DNA from: Acholeplasmatales bacterium
GTDB lineage: Bacteria > Bacillota_I > Bacilli_A > Acholeplasmatales > Anaeroplasmataceae
Length of the DNA stretch: 50,469 nt
Reading direction: 5' to 3'
Assembly (NCBI GenBank): GCA_017441525.1
Contig: JAFRXJ010000049.1
Span: forward strand, 1 to 50,469
Shown: piece by piece, positions 41,605-50,437 of the stretch
Layout of the letters: each line of letters opens with the position of its first letter
Numbering within the stretch: position 1 is the stretch's first letter
Program-made: the position numbers and the translations under genes
The notes under the pieces: generated by a model
Seen by the model: the letters and a program-made list of their open reading frames with translations, nothing else
Database searches by the model: none
What the model was told of the DNA's origin: nothing

Positions 41605-42786
41605 ATGAGAGTTTTAAAAAAGGGTTTAATACTTGGTCTTTGCATGTTATTTGGAATAACTATTTCATCATGTTCAAATAAAAAAATGCAGGTTAAGAAT
41701 TGTGAAATAATACATGAATTAGAATTTGGTGGTATCTATATTAAAACTACAATAGAAGATTTCAATAAACTAGGATTTGAATATGGTGATAGTGTAGATA
41801 TTAAATTTTCTAGTGGATACGAAATGAAAGATCAGCCATATTATAATGGTTATTATGTTGATGCAGGAGAATCACTTTTAGTTGGTTATCCTGGATATGA
41901 TTATATTAAGGCAACACTAAATTATGGTGATGACTTATGGTATATTGCCAAATTTAAAGATGGAGATACAGGAACTGCCACAGTTAAATTAAATAAGAAA
42001 AAGAAATATTTAGATATTCAAAATACAATGGATATTACATATATTGATGATAGAGATAAATATGAAGGAACAGATGCTGAATTTGTAAACTTTAGAGATG
42101 TATCATCTAATGTTTCTGTAATTAAGCCTAATATGATTTATAGATCAGCATCTCCATGTGATGGTAAGCATAATAGACCTAAATACGTGGATAGATTAAT
42201 AGATTCTGCAAATATTCAATATATAATGAATCTTGCAGATACTGTTGAAAAGATTGAATCATATATAACAAAATATAATTTAGAAACAATTGCTCCATAT
42301 TTCTTATCATTATATAGAAATAATAAGTTTTTCTTTACATCTACTAATAATGAAAAGATTGTTCCTTTGGCAATGAATATGAATTATAAATCAAAAGAAT
42401 TCCAACAAAAGCTAGCTCAAGGATTTAACGCAATGGCTGTTTCTGATGGTCCTTATTTGATTCATTGTCTTGAAGGAAAGGATAGAACAGGATTTGTTTG
42501 TATAGTTGTAGAAGCACTTTGTGGCGCAACTTATCAACAAATGGTTAATGATTATATGGAAACATATAAGAACTATTATGGAATCACTTTAGAAAAGGAT
42601 CCATTAAGATATAGAATTATTAAAGAAAGAAATATTGACGCAATGTTAAGATTCTTATCTGGTGATGATAATGTTGATTTAGAAAATACTAATTTTTCTA
42701 ATTCAATTAAGAATTATTTAATTGAAGGTGGAATGACTGAAGCTAATGTTAATTCATTTATTAATAAGATTAAAGCTACAAACTAG
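41605..42786 (+). CDS. Lipoprotein protein-tyrosine phosphatase
   Basis: A signal peptide with lipobox ISSC (Cys23) anchors the 393-residue protein outside the cell. After a beta-rich region the second half is a Y_phosphatase3-type (PF13350-like) domain: FVNFRDVSSN and MIYRSASP near its start and the P-loop HCLEGKDRTG with nucleophile C288 and R294 (CX5R). This group acts on phosphotyrosine or phosphoinositides. The chosen ATG at 41605 follows AAAGGGG. Paired with the lipoprotein at 40556-41587. An exported phosphatase in a commensal-like Firmicute is notable. Confidence 0.82.
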   Translation: MRVLKKGLILGLCMLFGITISSCSNKKMQVKNCEIIHELEFGGIYIKTTIEDFNKLGFEYGDSVDIKFSSGYEMKDQPYYNGYYVDAGESLLVGYPGYDYIKATLNYGDDLWYIAKFKDGDTGTATVKLNKKKKYLDIQNTMDITYIDDRDKYEGTDAEFVNFRDVSSNVSVIKPNMIYRSASPCDGKHNRPKYVDRLIDSANIQYIMNLADTVEKIESYITKYNLETIAPYFLSLYRNNKFFFTSTNNEKIVPLAMNMNYKSKEFQQKLAQGFNAMAVSDGPYLIHCLEGKDRTGFVCIVVEALCGATYQQMVNDYMETYKNYYGITLEKDPLRYRIIKERNIDAMLRFLSGDDNVDLENTNFSNSIKNYLIEGGMTEANVNSFINKIKATN

Positions 42787-42844
42787 GTATTATATTTAAT
42801 ATCAATCAATAAAGTAGTATAATTATTGTTGAGGTTTAAGCAGT

Positions 42845-43729
42845 ATGGATAAGTTATTAAAGTTGGAGAAGAAACAACGAAAAAAAGAAATAAAAGAACA
42901 AAAGAAGGCTCTTAAAGCTCAAGAAAAGAAAGAAAGGCTTGAACTAGAAGAAGCCTATATGCAAGATAGGTTAGTTGAAAAAGAAATATATAAAGATATT
43001 AACGCAGCTAAAAGACAAGCCTATATAGAAGAAATGAAGCCTATATGGGAGGAGAGAAAAAGAAAAAATGAAGCTCCTCACCTATCTATTTTAGAAGAGA
43101 TAGGAAATGCAGTGTCTCATGGTGTTGGTGCAATTCTAACAGTAGTAGCTTTAATATTACTTTTAATGAAGTCTGATACTAATTTAAAAATAATTGCATC
43201 TATCGTTTATTGTACAGCAATGTTCTTTATGTTCTTTAATAGCTGCCTATACCATTCTTGGAGATGGGGAAGTACAGTTAAAAGAATATGGAGAAGATTT
43301 GATTATACTTCAATATATTTAATGATTGCCGGAACATTCGCACCACTTCAATTAGTTGAAATACCAGCTGAATATGGTGATCCTGCAGGATATATATTTG
43401 GTATTACATATTTCGCAGTAATGTGGGCTATAGTTATTACTGGTATTACACTAACATGTGTATTTGGACCAGGAAGAACTAAAAAGATTAATTTCCCATT
43501 ATATTTCACTGTTGGATGGTCTGGTATATGTGTTGTCCCTGGTTGGATAATGCATGACAATGTTCCATTATTGTTATGGATATTATTTGGTGGTATTGTT
43601 TATACATTAGGAATGATTCCTTTTGGATTATTAAAAGGTAAAAAAAGTGCTCACTTTATATGGCACTTAATAGTAATGGCAGGAGTAGTAATCCAATTTA
43701 TTGGAATCTATCTATGCGTATATAAATAA
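42845..43729 (+). CDS. Hemolysin III/PAQR family membrane protein with N-terminal charged extension
   Basis: Seven-TM protein of the HlyIII (YqfA, adiponectin-receptor-like) family. The core, about residues 80-294, has EEIGNAVSHGVGA, the metal-site region SCLYHSW, FDYTSIYLMIAGTF and the last pair of His in HFIWHLI; these are predicted zinc-hydrolase-like ligands. The first 75 residues are an unusual, highly charged Lys/Glu helix (KKQRKKEIKEQKKALKAQ) that is probably a cytoplasmic coiled coil. A GAGG ribosome site precedes the ATG. Pore-forming activity of the family is disputed; it likely affects membrane fluidity. Confidence 0.88.
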   Translation: MDKLLKLEKKQRKKEIKEQKKALKAQEKKERLELEEAYMQDRLVEKEIYKDINAAKRQAYIEEMKPIWEERKRKNEAPHLSILEEIGNAVSHGVGAILTVVALILLLMKSDTNLKIIASIVYCTAMFFMFFNSCLYHSWRWGSTVKRIWRRFDYTSIYLMIAGTFAPLQLVEIPAEYGDPAGYIFGITYFAVMWAIVITGITLTCVFGPGRTKKINFPLYFTVGWSGICVVPGWIMHDNVPLLLWILFGGIVYTLGMIPFGLLKGKKSAHFIWHLIVMAGVVIQFIGIYLCVYK

Positions 43730-43730
43730 A

Positions 43731-43760
43731 AAAGATTTGGCCTAACCAAATCTTTTTTTG
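43731..43760. terminator. Bidirectional terminator after the HlyIII gene
   Basis: AAAGATTTGG (43731-43740), loop CCTAA, CCAAATCTTT (43746-43755), with A tract before and T tract after. Confidence 0.9.
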
Positions 43761-43764
43761 TTAA

Positions 43765-44724
43765 TTATTCTTGATTCTTTTCAGCATCATCTTGGACATC
43801 GAAGATTGAACTAGAAGAAGAATATTGATTTTTGAATGGATCATTGTTTTCTTCAACTTTCTCTTCAGCTTCGTTGTTTTCTTCAGTATTTTCTGTCTTT
43901 TCTTCTGAAGCCTCTTCCTTAACTTCCTCTTTAGTTTCTTCAGCAGGAGCTTCAGTGTTCTCAGCTACTTCGTTATTCTCTGCAGGAGCTTCAGTGCTTT
44001 CAGCAACTGGAGTTTCTTCAACTACAGGTTGTTCATCTTTTTTAGATTTCTTTTCTTTCTTTACTTTTTCTTTTTTAACCTTTTCTGGCTTTGGAGTTTC
44101 TTCCTTTTCTTCCTTAGCAGGTTTTTCTTTCTTTTCAATAACTATATCATTATTAGAAACGAATGGTGAAATGAAGTAAACAATTATAGCTGCAAGAGCT
44201 ACTAATAAGCCAGTAGAAGATAATATGAATAATAAGTTCTTTTCTACAAAGAAAGCAGAAGATACATTATTAAATGTTGTGATCAATAAAATAGAAATAT
44301 AAGAAATTACAGCAATTGATGCCCACTTATAATTTTTCCATAATACTAATACCATAGCTACTACGAAGATTACTAATAATAAGAATGCTAATATAGTTGG
44401 ATTATCAACTGCAGGTGAAATGAAATCAATGATAGAAGCACCACCATTACCAAATGTATCATTGATACCCTTTGTAAATGTAATAGTTCCTGCAAATAAT
44501 GCAATCATTGGAATTAACATTAGCATTTTATGTTTCTTATCAAATAAAATTGCAAATACGATTATTGCAATTAAAGCACATGCTAGAGTTAAAATTGATG
44601 TAATTAAAATTGAAGATGTTGCGTCTGGTTTTTCTCTATCCCAAACGATAAATATGGCACTTACTATAAATAATATTAAGCTTACGCCAGCTGTTGCGAT
44701 TGACGCGATTGTTGTCTTTTTCAT
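43765..44724 (-). CDS. Multi-TM membrane protein with acidic/basic low-complexity tail
   Basis: The first 195 residues hold about six hydrophobic helices. From about 200 to the end the protein is low complexity: first Lys-rich (KEKVKKEKKSKK), then Glu/Ala/Pro-rich (EAPAENNEVAENTEAPAEE), ending in a Ser run and an acidic end. No family is recognised. It overlaps the upstream membrane gene by 4 bp, so the two probably form a complex or are at least co-made. The tail probably lies in the cytoplasm. Confidence 0.7.
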   Translation of the reverse strand: MKKTTIASIATAGVSLILFIVSAIFIVWDREKPDATSSILITSILTLACALIAIIVFAILFDKKHKMLMLIPMIALFAGTITFTKGINDTFGNGGASIIDFISPAVDNPTILAFLLLVIFVVAMVLVLWKNYKWASIAVISYISILLITTFNNVSSAFFVEKNLLFILSSTGLLVALAAIIVYFISPFVSNNDIVIEKKEKPAKEEKEETPKPEKVKKEKVKKEKKSKKDEQPVVEETPVAESTEAPAENNEVAENTEAPAEETKEEVKEEASEEKTENTEENNEAEEKVEENNDPFKNQYSSSSSIFDVQDDAEKNQE

Positions 44725-45245
44725 TCTTGTTCTCCTCCCTCAGGAATAAAATATAAACTACCAATAAAAATTAAGTTAAGTATTAATCTACTAAATTCAA
44801 CATTGTTACCATTAAATACATCTAATAAGTTAAATACTATACATATTAGAAGTAAAATGTATAAAGCAATCTTTAATATTTTTGCTCCCTTAAAATAATA
44901 GATTAAGTATAGAATTAGGACTGATGCATATAGTGCAGCAAAATATACTGCTGACCATGAATTGTTTCTAATAATGCTATATATGCTGCCAACTAATCCA
45001 GCTGCTTCAAACACAGCAATTGGAGCAATTAATGTCTTTTTATCAATATCCTTTTTTGTAATGTAATATAATACAAAGATTAATCCAGATAATAGAAGTA
45101 ATACATAAATTATTACGTTTATTATTGAACCATCATTGATTGGATTACCAAAAAATGAAATGAATGAAGGCACTAATAATGCGATAGAAACTATTGATGC
45201 AATCAATATAATAATTCTTTTATTTTGAATTACTTTTTCTTTCAT
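44721..45245 (-). CDS. Small multi-TM membrane protein
   Basis: A 174-residue protein with about five hydrophobic helices and few charged loops. I place the start at the ATG at 45245 because AGGAGG lies 7 nt upstream; an in-frame TTG upstream would be unsupported. Its 3' end overlaps the next minus-strand gene by 4 bp (ATGA). The family is not recognised. Confidence 0.7.
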   Translation of the reverse strand: MKEKVIQNKRIIILIASIVSIALLVPSFISFFGNPINDGSIINVIIYVLLLLSGLIFVLYYITKKDIDKKTLIAPIAVFEAAGLVGSIYSIIRNNSWSAVYFAALYASVLILYLIYYFKGAKILKIALYILLLICIVFNLLDVFNGNNVEFSRLILNLIFIGSLYFIPEGGEQE

Positions 45246-45342
45246 ACTAAACCTCCTACTCAATAATTATAAAAAATAATGGACTTATTTTCAATAAAAT
45301 TGCTTAAATTTGTCCATATCTATTTTATGTTTTGTCAAAAAG

Positions 45343-45351
45343 TGGTATAAT
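45343..45351 (+). promoter_or_regulatory. Extended -10 promoter of the aquaporin gene
   Basis: TGGTATAAT (45343-45351) is a TGn-extended -10; no good -35 is seen at 17 bp. Upstream, ATGGAC (45279-45284) and GTCCAT (45312-45317) are inverted arms around an AT-rich centre. Confidence 0.5.
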
Positions 45352-45383
45352 TTTTTTATAATATGAGAGGAGAAAATATAAAA

Positions 45384-46142
45384 ATGAGTTTATTAAAAAA
45401 AGCTGTTGCTGAGTGTATTGGAACATTCGTATTAGTATTCTTCGCATGTGGCGTTGCTGCTATTACAGGTGGTTCATTAGTTGCAACTGCATTAGCATTT
45501 GGTCTAGTAATCGTTGCTATGGCTTATTCAATTGGAAGAATTTCTGGTTGCCATATTAACCCAGCTGTATCAATTGCTATGTTAATTGCAAAGAAGATGA
45601 CATTTGTTGAATTCTTAGTATACGTTGCTGCACAATTAGTTGGTGGTATTCTAGGTGCTGTTGCAATCTTCGGTATTGCAAAGGGCGCTGGTATGGAATT
45701 AGCAGGTAATGCATGTAATTACTTTGTACATTCAGTTCAAGTTTCTTATGAAGGCATGAGAGTTACTACTAAGTATGTAATTGATGCTCCAAAGATTATT
45801 GCAAGCTTCTGTGCTGAGTTCATTTTAACATTCATCTTTGTATATGTTATTTTCAACGCGACTTCAAAGAAGGCTGCTGCTCCAAAACTTGCTGGTGTAA
45901 TTATTGGTTTAACTTTAACTTTAGTTCACTTAGTTGGTATTGGTTTAACTGGTACATCTGTTAACCCTGCAAGATCAATCGCTACAGTAGTAGGAGATAT
46001 GATTTTCAACCAAAAGTTTGATGCTCTTGCTCAAGTTTGGTTATTCATCGTTGCACCTTTAGCTGGTGCTATAGTAGCTGCATTAGTTTATAAGCTATTA
46101 CATAAGGATGACGAAACTGCTGAAGCATCTGACGCAGAATAA
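45384..46142 (+). CDS. Aquaporin (MIP family, water-channel type)
   Basis: Six-TM channel of 252 residues. The two pore half-helices are HINPAVS (NPA at 59-61) and SVNPARS (NPA at 194-196). Residue Ser after NPAR, in place of the Asp of GlpF, points to a water-type (AqpZ-like) channel, though glycerol cannot be excluded. The ATG at 45384 has GAGGAGA upstream. The last 12 residues are acidic. Monocistronic. Confidence 0.93.
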   Translation: MSLLKKAVAECIGTFVLVFFACGVAAITGGSLVATALAFGLVIVAMAYSIGRISGCHINPAVSIAMLIAKKMTFVEFLVYVAAQLVGGILGAVAIFGIAKGAGMELAGNACNYFVHSVQVSYEGMRVTTKYVIDAPKIIASFCAEFILTFIFVYVIFNATSKKAAAPKLAGVIIGLTLTLVHLVGIGLTGTSVNPARSIATVVGDMIFNQKFDALAQVWLFIVAPLAGAIVAALVYKLLHKDDETAEASDAE

Positions 46143-46155
46143 TAAAAAAATATTT

Positions 46156-46187
46156 AAAAATGGTTCGCTGAACCATTTTTATTTTTA
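46156..46187 (+). terminator. Terminator of the aquaporin gene
   Basis: AAAAATGGTTC (46156-46166), loop GCT, GAACCATTTTT (46170-46180), then ATTTTTA. Confidence 0.92.
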
Positions 46188-46224
46188 TCGAATATGATAA
46201 AATTATATTGTTTGAGGTATTAGT

Positions 46225-46827
46225 ATGAGTGCAAAGGATGAAGAACTAAAGAAAATATCAGATATTAAGCAGGCGATGCAAGATTATATGGTGGCAACAT
46301 ATAATAGATATCAATGTAGATCAAAAGAAGTTGTATTTACTGGAATGATTATTAAAAAATCTATTGATATCTTATCTGTATCTGAATATGCTTTTAAAAA
46401 TAATATAATTACAGTTCAAATCTCATTATTAAGATTACTTTGTGATAACTGTTTAGCAATTGAATCAGGAATATTACTTGGTTTAGATAAATTAATGGAA
46501 TTAATATTAAATAATCAAAGACCTAATCAAGTAATAATAAATGATGAAACTGAAGAAACAATGAATGATGGTTATTTAAAAAGAATGGTAGGACAAGATT
46601 ATCCAGGATTTGATAGAGTATATAAATTTGCTTGTGAAGGAGTACATTTTTCTAAACAAACTATAAAGGGAACATTTAAAGATACAACAAGTGATAAATT
46701 TGATATCTCATCTATCAATTTTAAACCAGGTAACCCTGAATTAAAGGAAGAATTAATTAAGAATAATAACGCAATGATTACAGTTGCTAAAATAATCATT
46801 GATATGCTAAAGAGACTTTGTCGTTAA
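46225..46827 (+). CDS. Helical hypothetical protein (possible DUF5677-like)
   Basis: The 200-residue protein is alpha-helical with a central VQISLLRLLCDNCLAIESGIL and a later YKFACEGVHFSKQT. This arrangement of an R-L-x-x-D/E helix and a V-H-x-S motif recalls DUF5677 and related helical proteins of unknown function. The match is loose. It has a GAGG ribosome site and no clear partner; the next gene begins 69 bp later. Confidence 0.55.
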   Translation: MSAKDEELKKISDIKQAMQDYMVATYNRYQCRSKEVVFTGMIIKKSIDILSVSEYAFKNNIITVQISLLRLLCDNCLAIESGILLGLDKLMELILNNQRPNQVIINDETEETMNDGYLKRMVGQDYPGFDRVYKFACEGVHFSKQTIKGTFKDTTSDKFDISSINFKPGNPELKEELIKNNNAMITVAKIIIDMLKRLCR

Positions 46828-46895
46828 ATTGACAAAATAAAATTATTTTATTATAATTTTTTTGTTGGGACATTATAGAAAAAGAGGAAGAAGAT

Positions 46896-47972
46896 ATGAA
46901 CATTGGAAAATTACAATCTATAGATTTTTTCAAAAATCAAGATTTACAATATGCTTTTGATGGATTAACAAAAGTATTAAATAGAGAAATGATTTCAAGC
47001 TATTTAGCTTATTTGGTTCAAACTAAGAGTCCATTTACAGTATGCTTATGCGATGTAGATAATTTTAAAAGCGTAAATGATAACTATGGACATATGCTAG
47101 GTGATGAAATATTACAAATAATTGCTGCTGACATTGAAAATACAATTGGCCTAAAGGGCGTAGTTGGTAGATATGGTGGCGACGAGTTCATGATTATATT
47201 AGATGGTATTACTGAATATAATGATGTTTGGGAAGTATGCCATAAAATCAATGTATCTGCCGGAAGATTAAAATATGAAAAGGCAGAAGAATTAAATGTA
47301 ACATTAACTACAGGTATTACAAGATTCCCAATTGATGGTCAAACATACGAAGAATTATTGGCAAAGGCTGATAGAGCTTTATATAGAGGTAAAATGAAGG
47401 GTAGAAACTGCTTCGTTATTTATCTTGCCGCAAAACATTCTAATATATTAATTCAATCTAACAAAGAAAAGCTTTATTCTTCAATGGAAATGATATCTAG
47501 AGTATTTAATATTTTAACTGCAGGTGATGACCTAAAGAAAAGTATTAAATCAGTTATCCAATATTTATCTAGCTATTTGATGATAGATCATATTTGTCTT
47601 CAATCTTCAAATAAGATTTGTGTTGAACAAATTCATGCTTTATGTGTAGTCAAAGAATTTGAATTCATTGAAAATGAAATGATATTTAAAGAGATGAATT
47701 CAAGCGGTCTTTTCTTCCTAAATGCTAGAAAAACATTAGTTCAAACAGGTTCCATGAATCTACATGCAGCTTTAAAGAATCAACAAATTCAGTCATTATT
47801 AGCTATTAAAATAGAAAATAATGGAGAAGCACTTGGAATATTAAGAGCTGATTCAACTAATATTAAGGTATGGCAATCAGCTGAAATGGATTTGTTTGTT
47901 GTTACAGGAAAGCTTATTTCAGTCTTATTATCTAAGAGTGGAATGACATTAGATGAAATATTTAAAGATTAA
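46896..47972 (+). CDS. GGDEF diguanylate cyclase with C-terminal GAF-like domain
   Basis: The 358-residue protein starts its GGDEF domain at DGLTKVLNR (22-30), has CDVDNFKSVNDNYGHMLGDE and an intact GRYGGDEF (GGDEF at 94-98), so it should make c-di-GMP. There is no RxxD inhibitory site before GGDEF. After about residue 175 a helix leads into a GAF-like sensory domain (about 190-350), the reverse of the common sensor-then-output order. No TM segment is found, so it is soluble. AGAGGAAG precedes the ATG. Confidence 0.88.
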   Translation: MNIGKLQSIDFFKNQDLQYAFDGLTKVLNREMISSYLAYLVQTKSPFTVCLCDVDNFKSVNDNYGHMLGDEILQIIAADIENTIGLKGVVGRYGGDEFMIILDGITEYNDVWEVCHKINVSAGRLKYEKAEELNVTLTTGITRFPIDGQTYEELLAKADRALYRGKMKGRNCFVIYLAAKHSNILIQSNKEKLYSSMEMISRVFNILTAGDDLKKSIKSVIQYLSSYLMIDHICLQSSNKICVEQIHALCVVKEFEFIENEMIFKEMNSSGLFFLNARKTLVQTGSMNLHAALKNQQIQSLLAIKIENNGEALGILRADSTNIKVWQSAEMDLFVVTGKLISVLLSKSGMTLDEIFKD

Positions 47973-47977
47973 TAATT

Positions 47978-47998
47978 AAGGAGCTTTGCTCCTTTTTT
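47978..47998 (+). terminator. Terminator of the GGDEF gene
   Basis: AAGGAGC (47978-47984), loop TTT, GCTCCTT (47988-47994), then T run. Confidence 0.88.
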
Positions 47999-48018
47999 AT
48001 TACTTATATAAACAAAAA

Positions 48019-48057
48019 ACACACTAGTTTACAATACTAAATTGTTTACTAATGTGT
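48019..48057. repeat. Large imperfect inverted repeat before ispG end
   Basis: ACACACTAGTTTACAAT (48019-48035) and ATTGTTTACTAATGTGT (48041-48057) are complementary at 14 of 17 positions, with one more G-T type pair. It lies between convergent genes with A-rich and T-rich flanks and probably terminates ispG transcription. Confidence 0.5.
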
Positions 48058-48109
48058 CTTTTATTTTATGTGTCCGTTTTAATCAAACAGAATCTTATGC
48101 GTTCTTTCT

Positions 48110-49144
48110 TTAAAATTTATCAATTTCTTTCTTTAATTCAGAAATAATATCAGATTCTTTAATTTTTTTAATAGCTTTACCTTTAGAAAAGATTAATGCT
48201 TCACCTTTACCGCCTGCAATACCTAAATCAGCTTCTTTAGCCTCTCCAGGCCCATTAACAATACATCCCATTACTGCAACATGAATATCTTTATTTACAG
48301 TATATAAATATTCTTCAATTTCTTTAGCAATTGGAATTAAATTAATTTGGGTTCTACCACATGTAGGGCAAGATGTTAATGTTGGAATATTATTTTTTAA
48401 TCCTAATTCCTTTAATATATCCTTTGCTGCCTTAACCTCTAAAATAGGATCTGCAGTAAGTGATACTCTAATTGTATTTCCTATACCTTGATTTAATATT
48501 TCACTTAATCCAATAGAAGAAGTAATAAGGCCTTTAAAATCAGTACCAGCTTCTGTAATACCTACATGAAGTGGATAATTAAATTCTTTAGAAGCTAATA
48601 AATATGCTTCCTTAGCTAATTTAATATTAGAAGCCTTTAAAGATAATACTATATTATAGAATCCTAATTCCTCTAATATATTAATATGTGATTTAGCAGC
48701 TAATATCATATTTTTAGCATTTAATTCCATACCTTTAGGTAAGGAACCAGAATTAACACCTATTCTAATAGGTATATCTTTTTCTTTACATAGATTAACT
48801 ATTTCTACAATTTTTTCTTTATTTTGAATATTACCTGGATTTAATCTAATTTTATCTACACCACTTTTGATTGCTTGAATTGCTAATTCAGGATCAAAAT
48901 GAATATCAGCAACAAGTGGAATATGTATTCTTTTCTTAATATCAGCAATAGCAATAGCATCATTCATATCTAATACAGCAACTCTAATGATGTCACATCC
49001 ATATTTTTCTAATTCTAATATTTGATTAACAGTAGCTTCAACATCTTTTGTTTTAGTATTTGTCATACTTTGGATTAATATTGGATTATTACCACCAATA
49101 TATCTATCTCCAATTTTAACTACTCTAGTATTCTCTCTTAGCAT
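48110..49144 (-). CDS. ispG: 4-hydroxy-3-methylbut-2-enyl diphosphate synthase
   Basis: Iron-sulfur enzyme of the MEP isoprenoid pathway. The 344-residue protein has TRVVKIGDRYIGGNNPILIQSMT (in part), the TIM-barrel region ADIHFDPELA and DKIRLNPGNI, and the [4Fe-4S] ligands C259 and C262 in SCPTCGR, C294 in MGCIVNGPGE and E301. I use the ATG at 49144 after GGTGAT rather than the upstream start. The short bacterial form is normal. It indicates the MEP route rather than mevalonate. Confidence 0.95.
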   Translation of the reverse strand: MLRENTRVVKIGDRYIGGNNPILIQSMTNTKTKDVEATVNQILELEKYGCDIIRVAVLDMNDAIAIADIKKRIHIPLVADIHFDPELAIQAIKSGVDKIRLNPGNIQNKEKIVEIVNLCKEKDIPIRIGVNSGSLPKGMELNAKNMILAAKSHINILEELGFYNIVLSLKASNIKLAKEAYLLASKEFNYPLHVGITEAGTDFKGLITSSIGLSEILNQGIGNTIRVSLTADPILEVKAAKDILKELGLKNNIPTLTSCPTCGRTQINLIPIAKEIEEYLYTVNKDIHVAVMGCIVNGPGEAKEADLGIAGGKGEALIFSKGKAIKKIKESDIISELKKEIDKF

Positions 49145-49241
49145 AAATATCACCATAATTATTATACAACACAATTTATATATTAAGTAATATTTTTTAA
49201 TGGTTAAACTAGTTCTAAAGTAGTATTTTTAGAGCTATTTA

Positions 49242-49270
49242 TAGACATTAATTTTCATGAGTGCTATAAT
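49242..49270 (+). promoter_or_regulatory. Promoter with extended -10 and upstream inverted repeat
   Basis: TAGACA (49242-49247), 17 bp, TATAAT (49265-49270) with TG at 49262-49263. Just upstream, TAGTTCTAAA (49210-49219) and TTTAGAGCTA (49228-49237) are 9/10 complementary arms. Confidence 0.6.
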
Positions 49271-49302
49271 GCAGGTAAAGAATATCGATGGGATATTATA
49301 TT

Positions 49303-49992
49303 ATGAAGAAGGCAAAAATATTATTTATTATAGATATTATATTATCAGCCTTAAGCTTAATAGGCTTTGGCTTTTTAGCTTATCTAGTATTTGAATATGT
49401 TGGAGAACATAGTAATATAGAATTTGAAACAAGAAGAAGCTTTCCAATTATGATAATGTTTGTTGGATATATAAGACTTGCGATACCTATTGTATTATTA
49501 TGTCTTAGAAATAAGCATGGTGTTGTTGGTGTCTTTAGATATGTTTCAATACCATTTCTATGTATATTATCATCTATTGGATCATTTATAATATGTGCTT
49601 CATATAATAAAGAAAATAATATTGTCACAACAAAGAAAACATCTTTAGCAAAAGTATTAATAATTATTGGTATAATTGTTGGAATTGGTAAAGTCATATT
49701 AGCCGTATTATATGCTGATTGGTTTATGAAAGAAGCAGTTAAACAATTAAGTTTGGGAATTATACTATTCATTTTATTTGTGATAGTTATTGCTTATTTC
49801 CCACTTGCATATTTCTTAGTAGGAATATATGCAGAGGTTATGTTGTTATTCATAAAGCCTAACACAAAGTTTTTTAAAATCATAAAAATAGTTATTATTT
49901 CGACATTATCTTTAATTGCTCTTATAGCAATAAGAATTATAGAAAAAGAACAAATTGAGCTAAATAATAATACTCTTTCATATCAGGAATAA
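49303..49992 (+). CDS. Multi-TM membrane protein, unknown
   Basis: A 229-residue protein with about five or six hydrophobic helices, including GFGFLAYLVFEYVGE and a long central pair, and a charged loop around residues 112-120 (KENNIVTTKK). The family is not recognised. Two starts are possible: ATG 49288, which would leave only about 11 nt of leader, or ATG 49303 behind GGGAT, which I prefer. It is a single gene before rpmG. Confidence 0.6.
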   Translation: MKKAKILFIIDIILSALSLIGFGFLAYLVFEYVGEHSNIEFETRRSFPIMIMFVGYIRLAIPIVLLCLRNKHGVVGVFRYVSIPFLCILSSIGSFIICASYNKENNIVTTKKTSLAKVLIIIGIIVGIGKVILAVLYADWFMKEAVKQLSLGIILFILFVIVIAYFPLAYFLVGIYAEVMLLFIKPNTKFFKIIKIVIISTLSLIALIAIRIIEKEQIELNNNTLSYQE

Positions 49993-50043
49993 GATATAAT
50001 TAATTTAACAGTTAATAAACAATAAAAATTGTAAAAATAATTG

Positions 50044-50072
50044 TTGATTTAATATATTTGTTTTGATATAAT
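50044..50072 (+). promoter_or_regulatory. Promoter of rpmG
   Basis: TTGATT (50044-50049), 17 bp, TATAAT (50067-50072); start of transcription near 50079 gives a leader of about 33 nt. Confidence 0.75.
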
Positions 50073-50111
50073 AATCGAGTAAACTAATCTTTAGGTCTGG
50101 AGGGATAAAAG

Positions 50112-50261
50112 ATGCGTGATTTAGTTAAATTAGTTTGTTCTGATTGCAAGAACGAAAATTACTATACAGATAAGAACAAGAAGACTACTCCTGAAAGAAT
50201 GGAGATTAAAAAATATTGTCCAACTTGCCGTAAGCATACTATTCATAAAGAAAAGAAGTAG
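50112..50261 (+). CDS. rpmG: 50S ribosomal protein L33
   Basis: A 49-residue ribosomal protein, shorter than a usual ORF cutoff. It begins [12 protein letters not shown] and has the zinc pairs C9/C12 and C36/C39 (YCPTCRKH), so this is the Cys-containing (C+) form of L33. It ends in a Lys-rich tail typical of the family. GGAGGG lies 7 nt before the ATG. In many Firmicutes rpmG is followed by secE and nusG; here a terminator follows, so those genes, if next, are transcribed separately. Confidence 0.93.
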   Translation: MRDLVKLVCSDCKNENYYTDKNKKTTPERMEIKKYCPTCRKHTIHKEKK

Positions 50262-50270
50262 TATATGATA

Positions 50271-50301
50271 AAATCCTATTTTTATAAGTAGGATTTTTTT
50301 T
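50271..50301 (+). terminator. Terminator of rpmG
   Basis: AAATCCTA (50271-50278) pairs with TAGGATTT (50289-50296), followed by a T run. Confidence 0.9.
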
Positions 50302-50399
50302 ATTTCTTATGATATAATTTTACTAGTTGGTGATTAACTATTAATAATCAAGTACTAAATTATAAAATTTTTAATAAGTTAATTAAACCAAGACTAAAA

Positions 50400-50437
50400 A
50401 TCCTCAAATTAGTGATTTTTTAAAAATCTTTGAGGAT
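50400..50437. repeat. Bulged hairpin near the right edge
   Basis: ATCCTCAAA (50400-50408) pairs with TTTGAGGAT (50429-50437); inside, GATTTTT and AAAAATC are also complementary. No gene is seen from 50302 to the edge, so this may be a terminator of a gene outside the window on the minus strand or a leader element. Confidence 0.4.

Noticed and set aside
43832..44179. Ser-rich plus-strand frame opposite the low-complexity membrane protein tail
   Set aside because: Mirror of the Glu/Lys-rich repeats on the other strand; no initiation signals.
48676..48689. Match to the XRE palindrome core inside ispG
   Set aside because: It lies within coding sequence and shows that such AT strings arise by chance here; used as a caution rather than a site.
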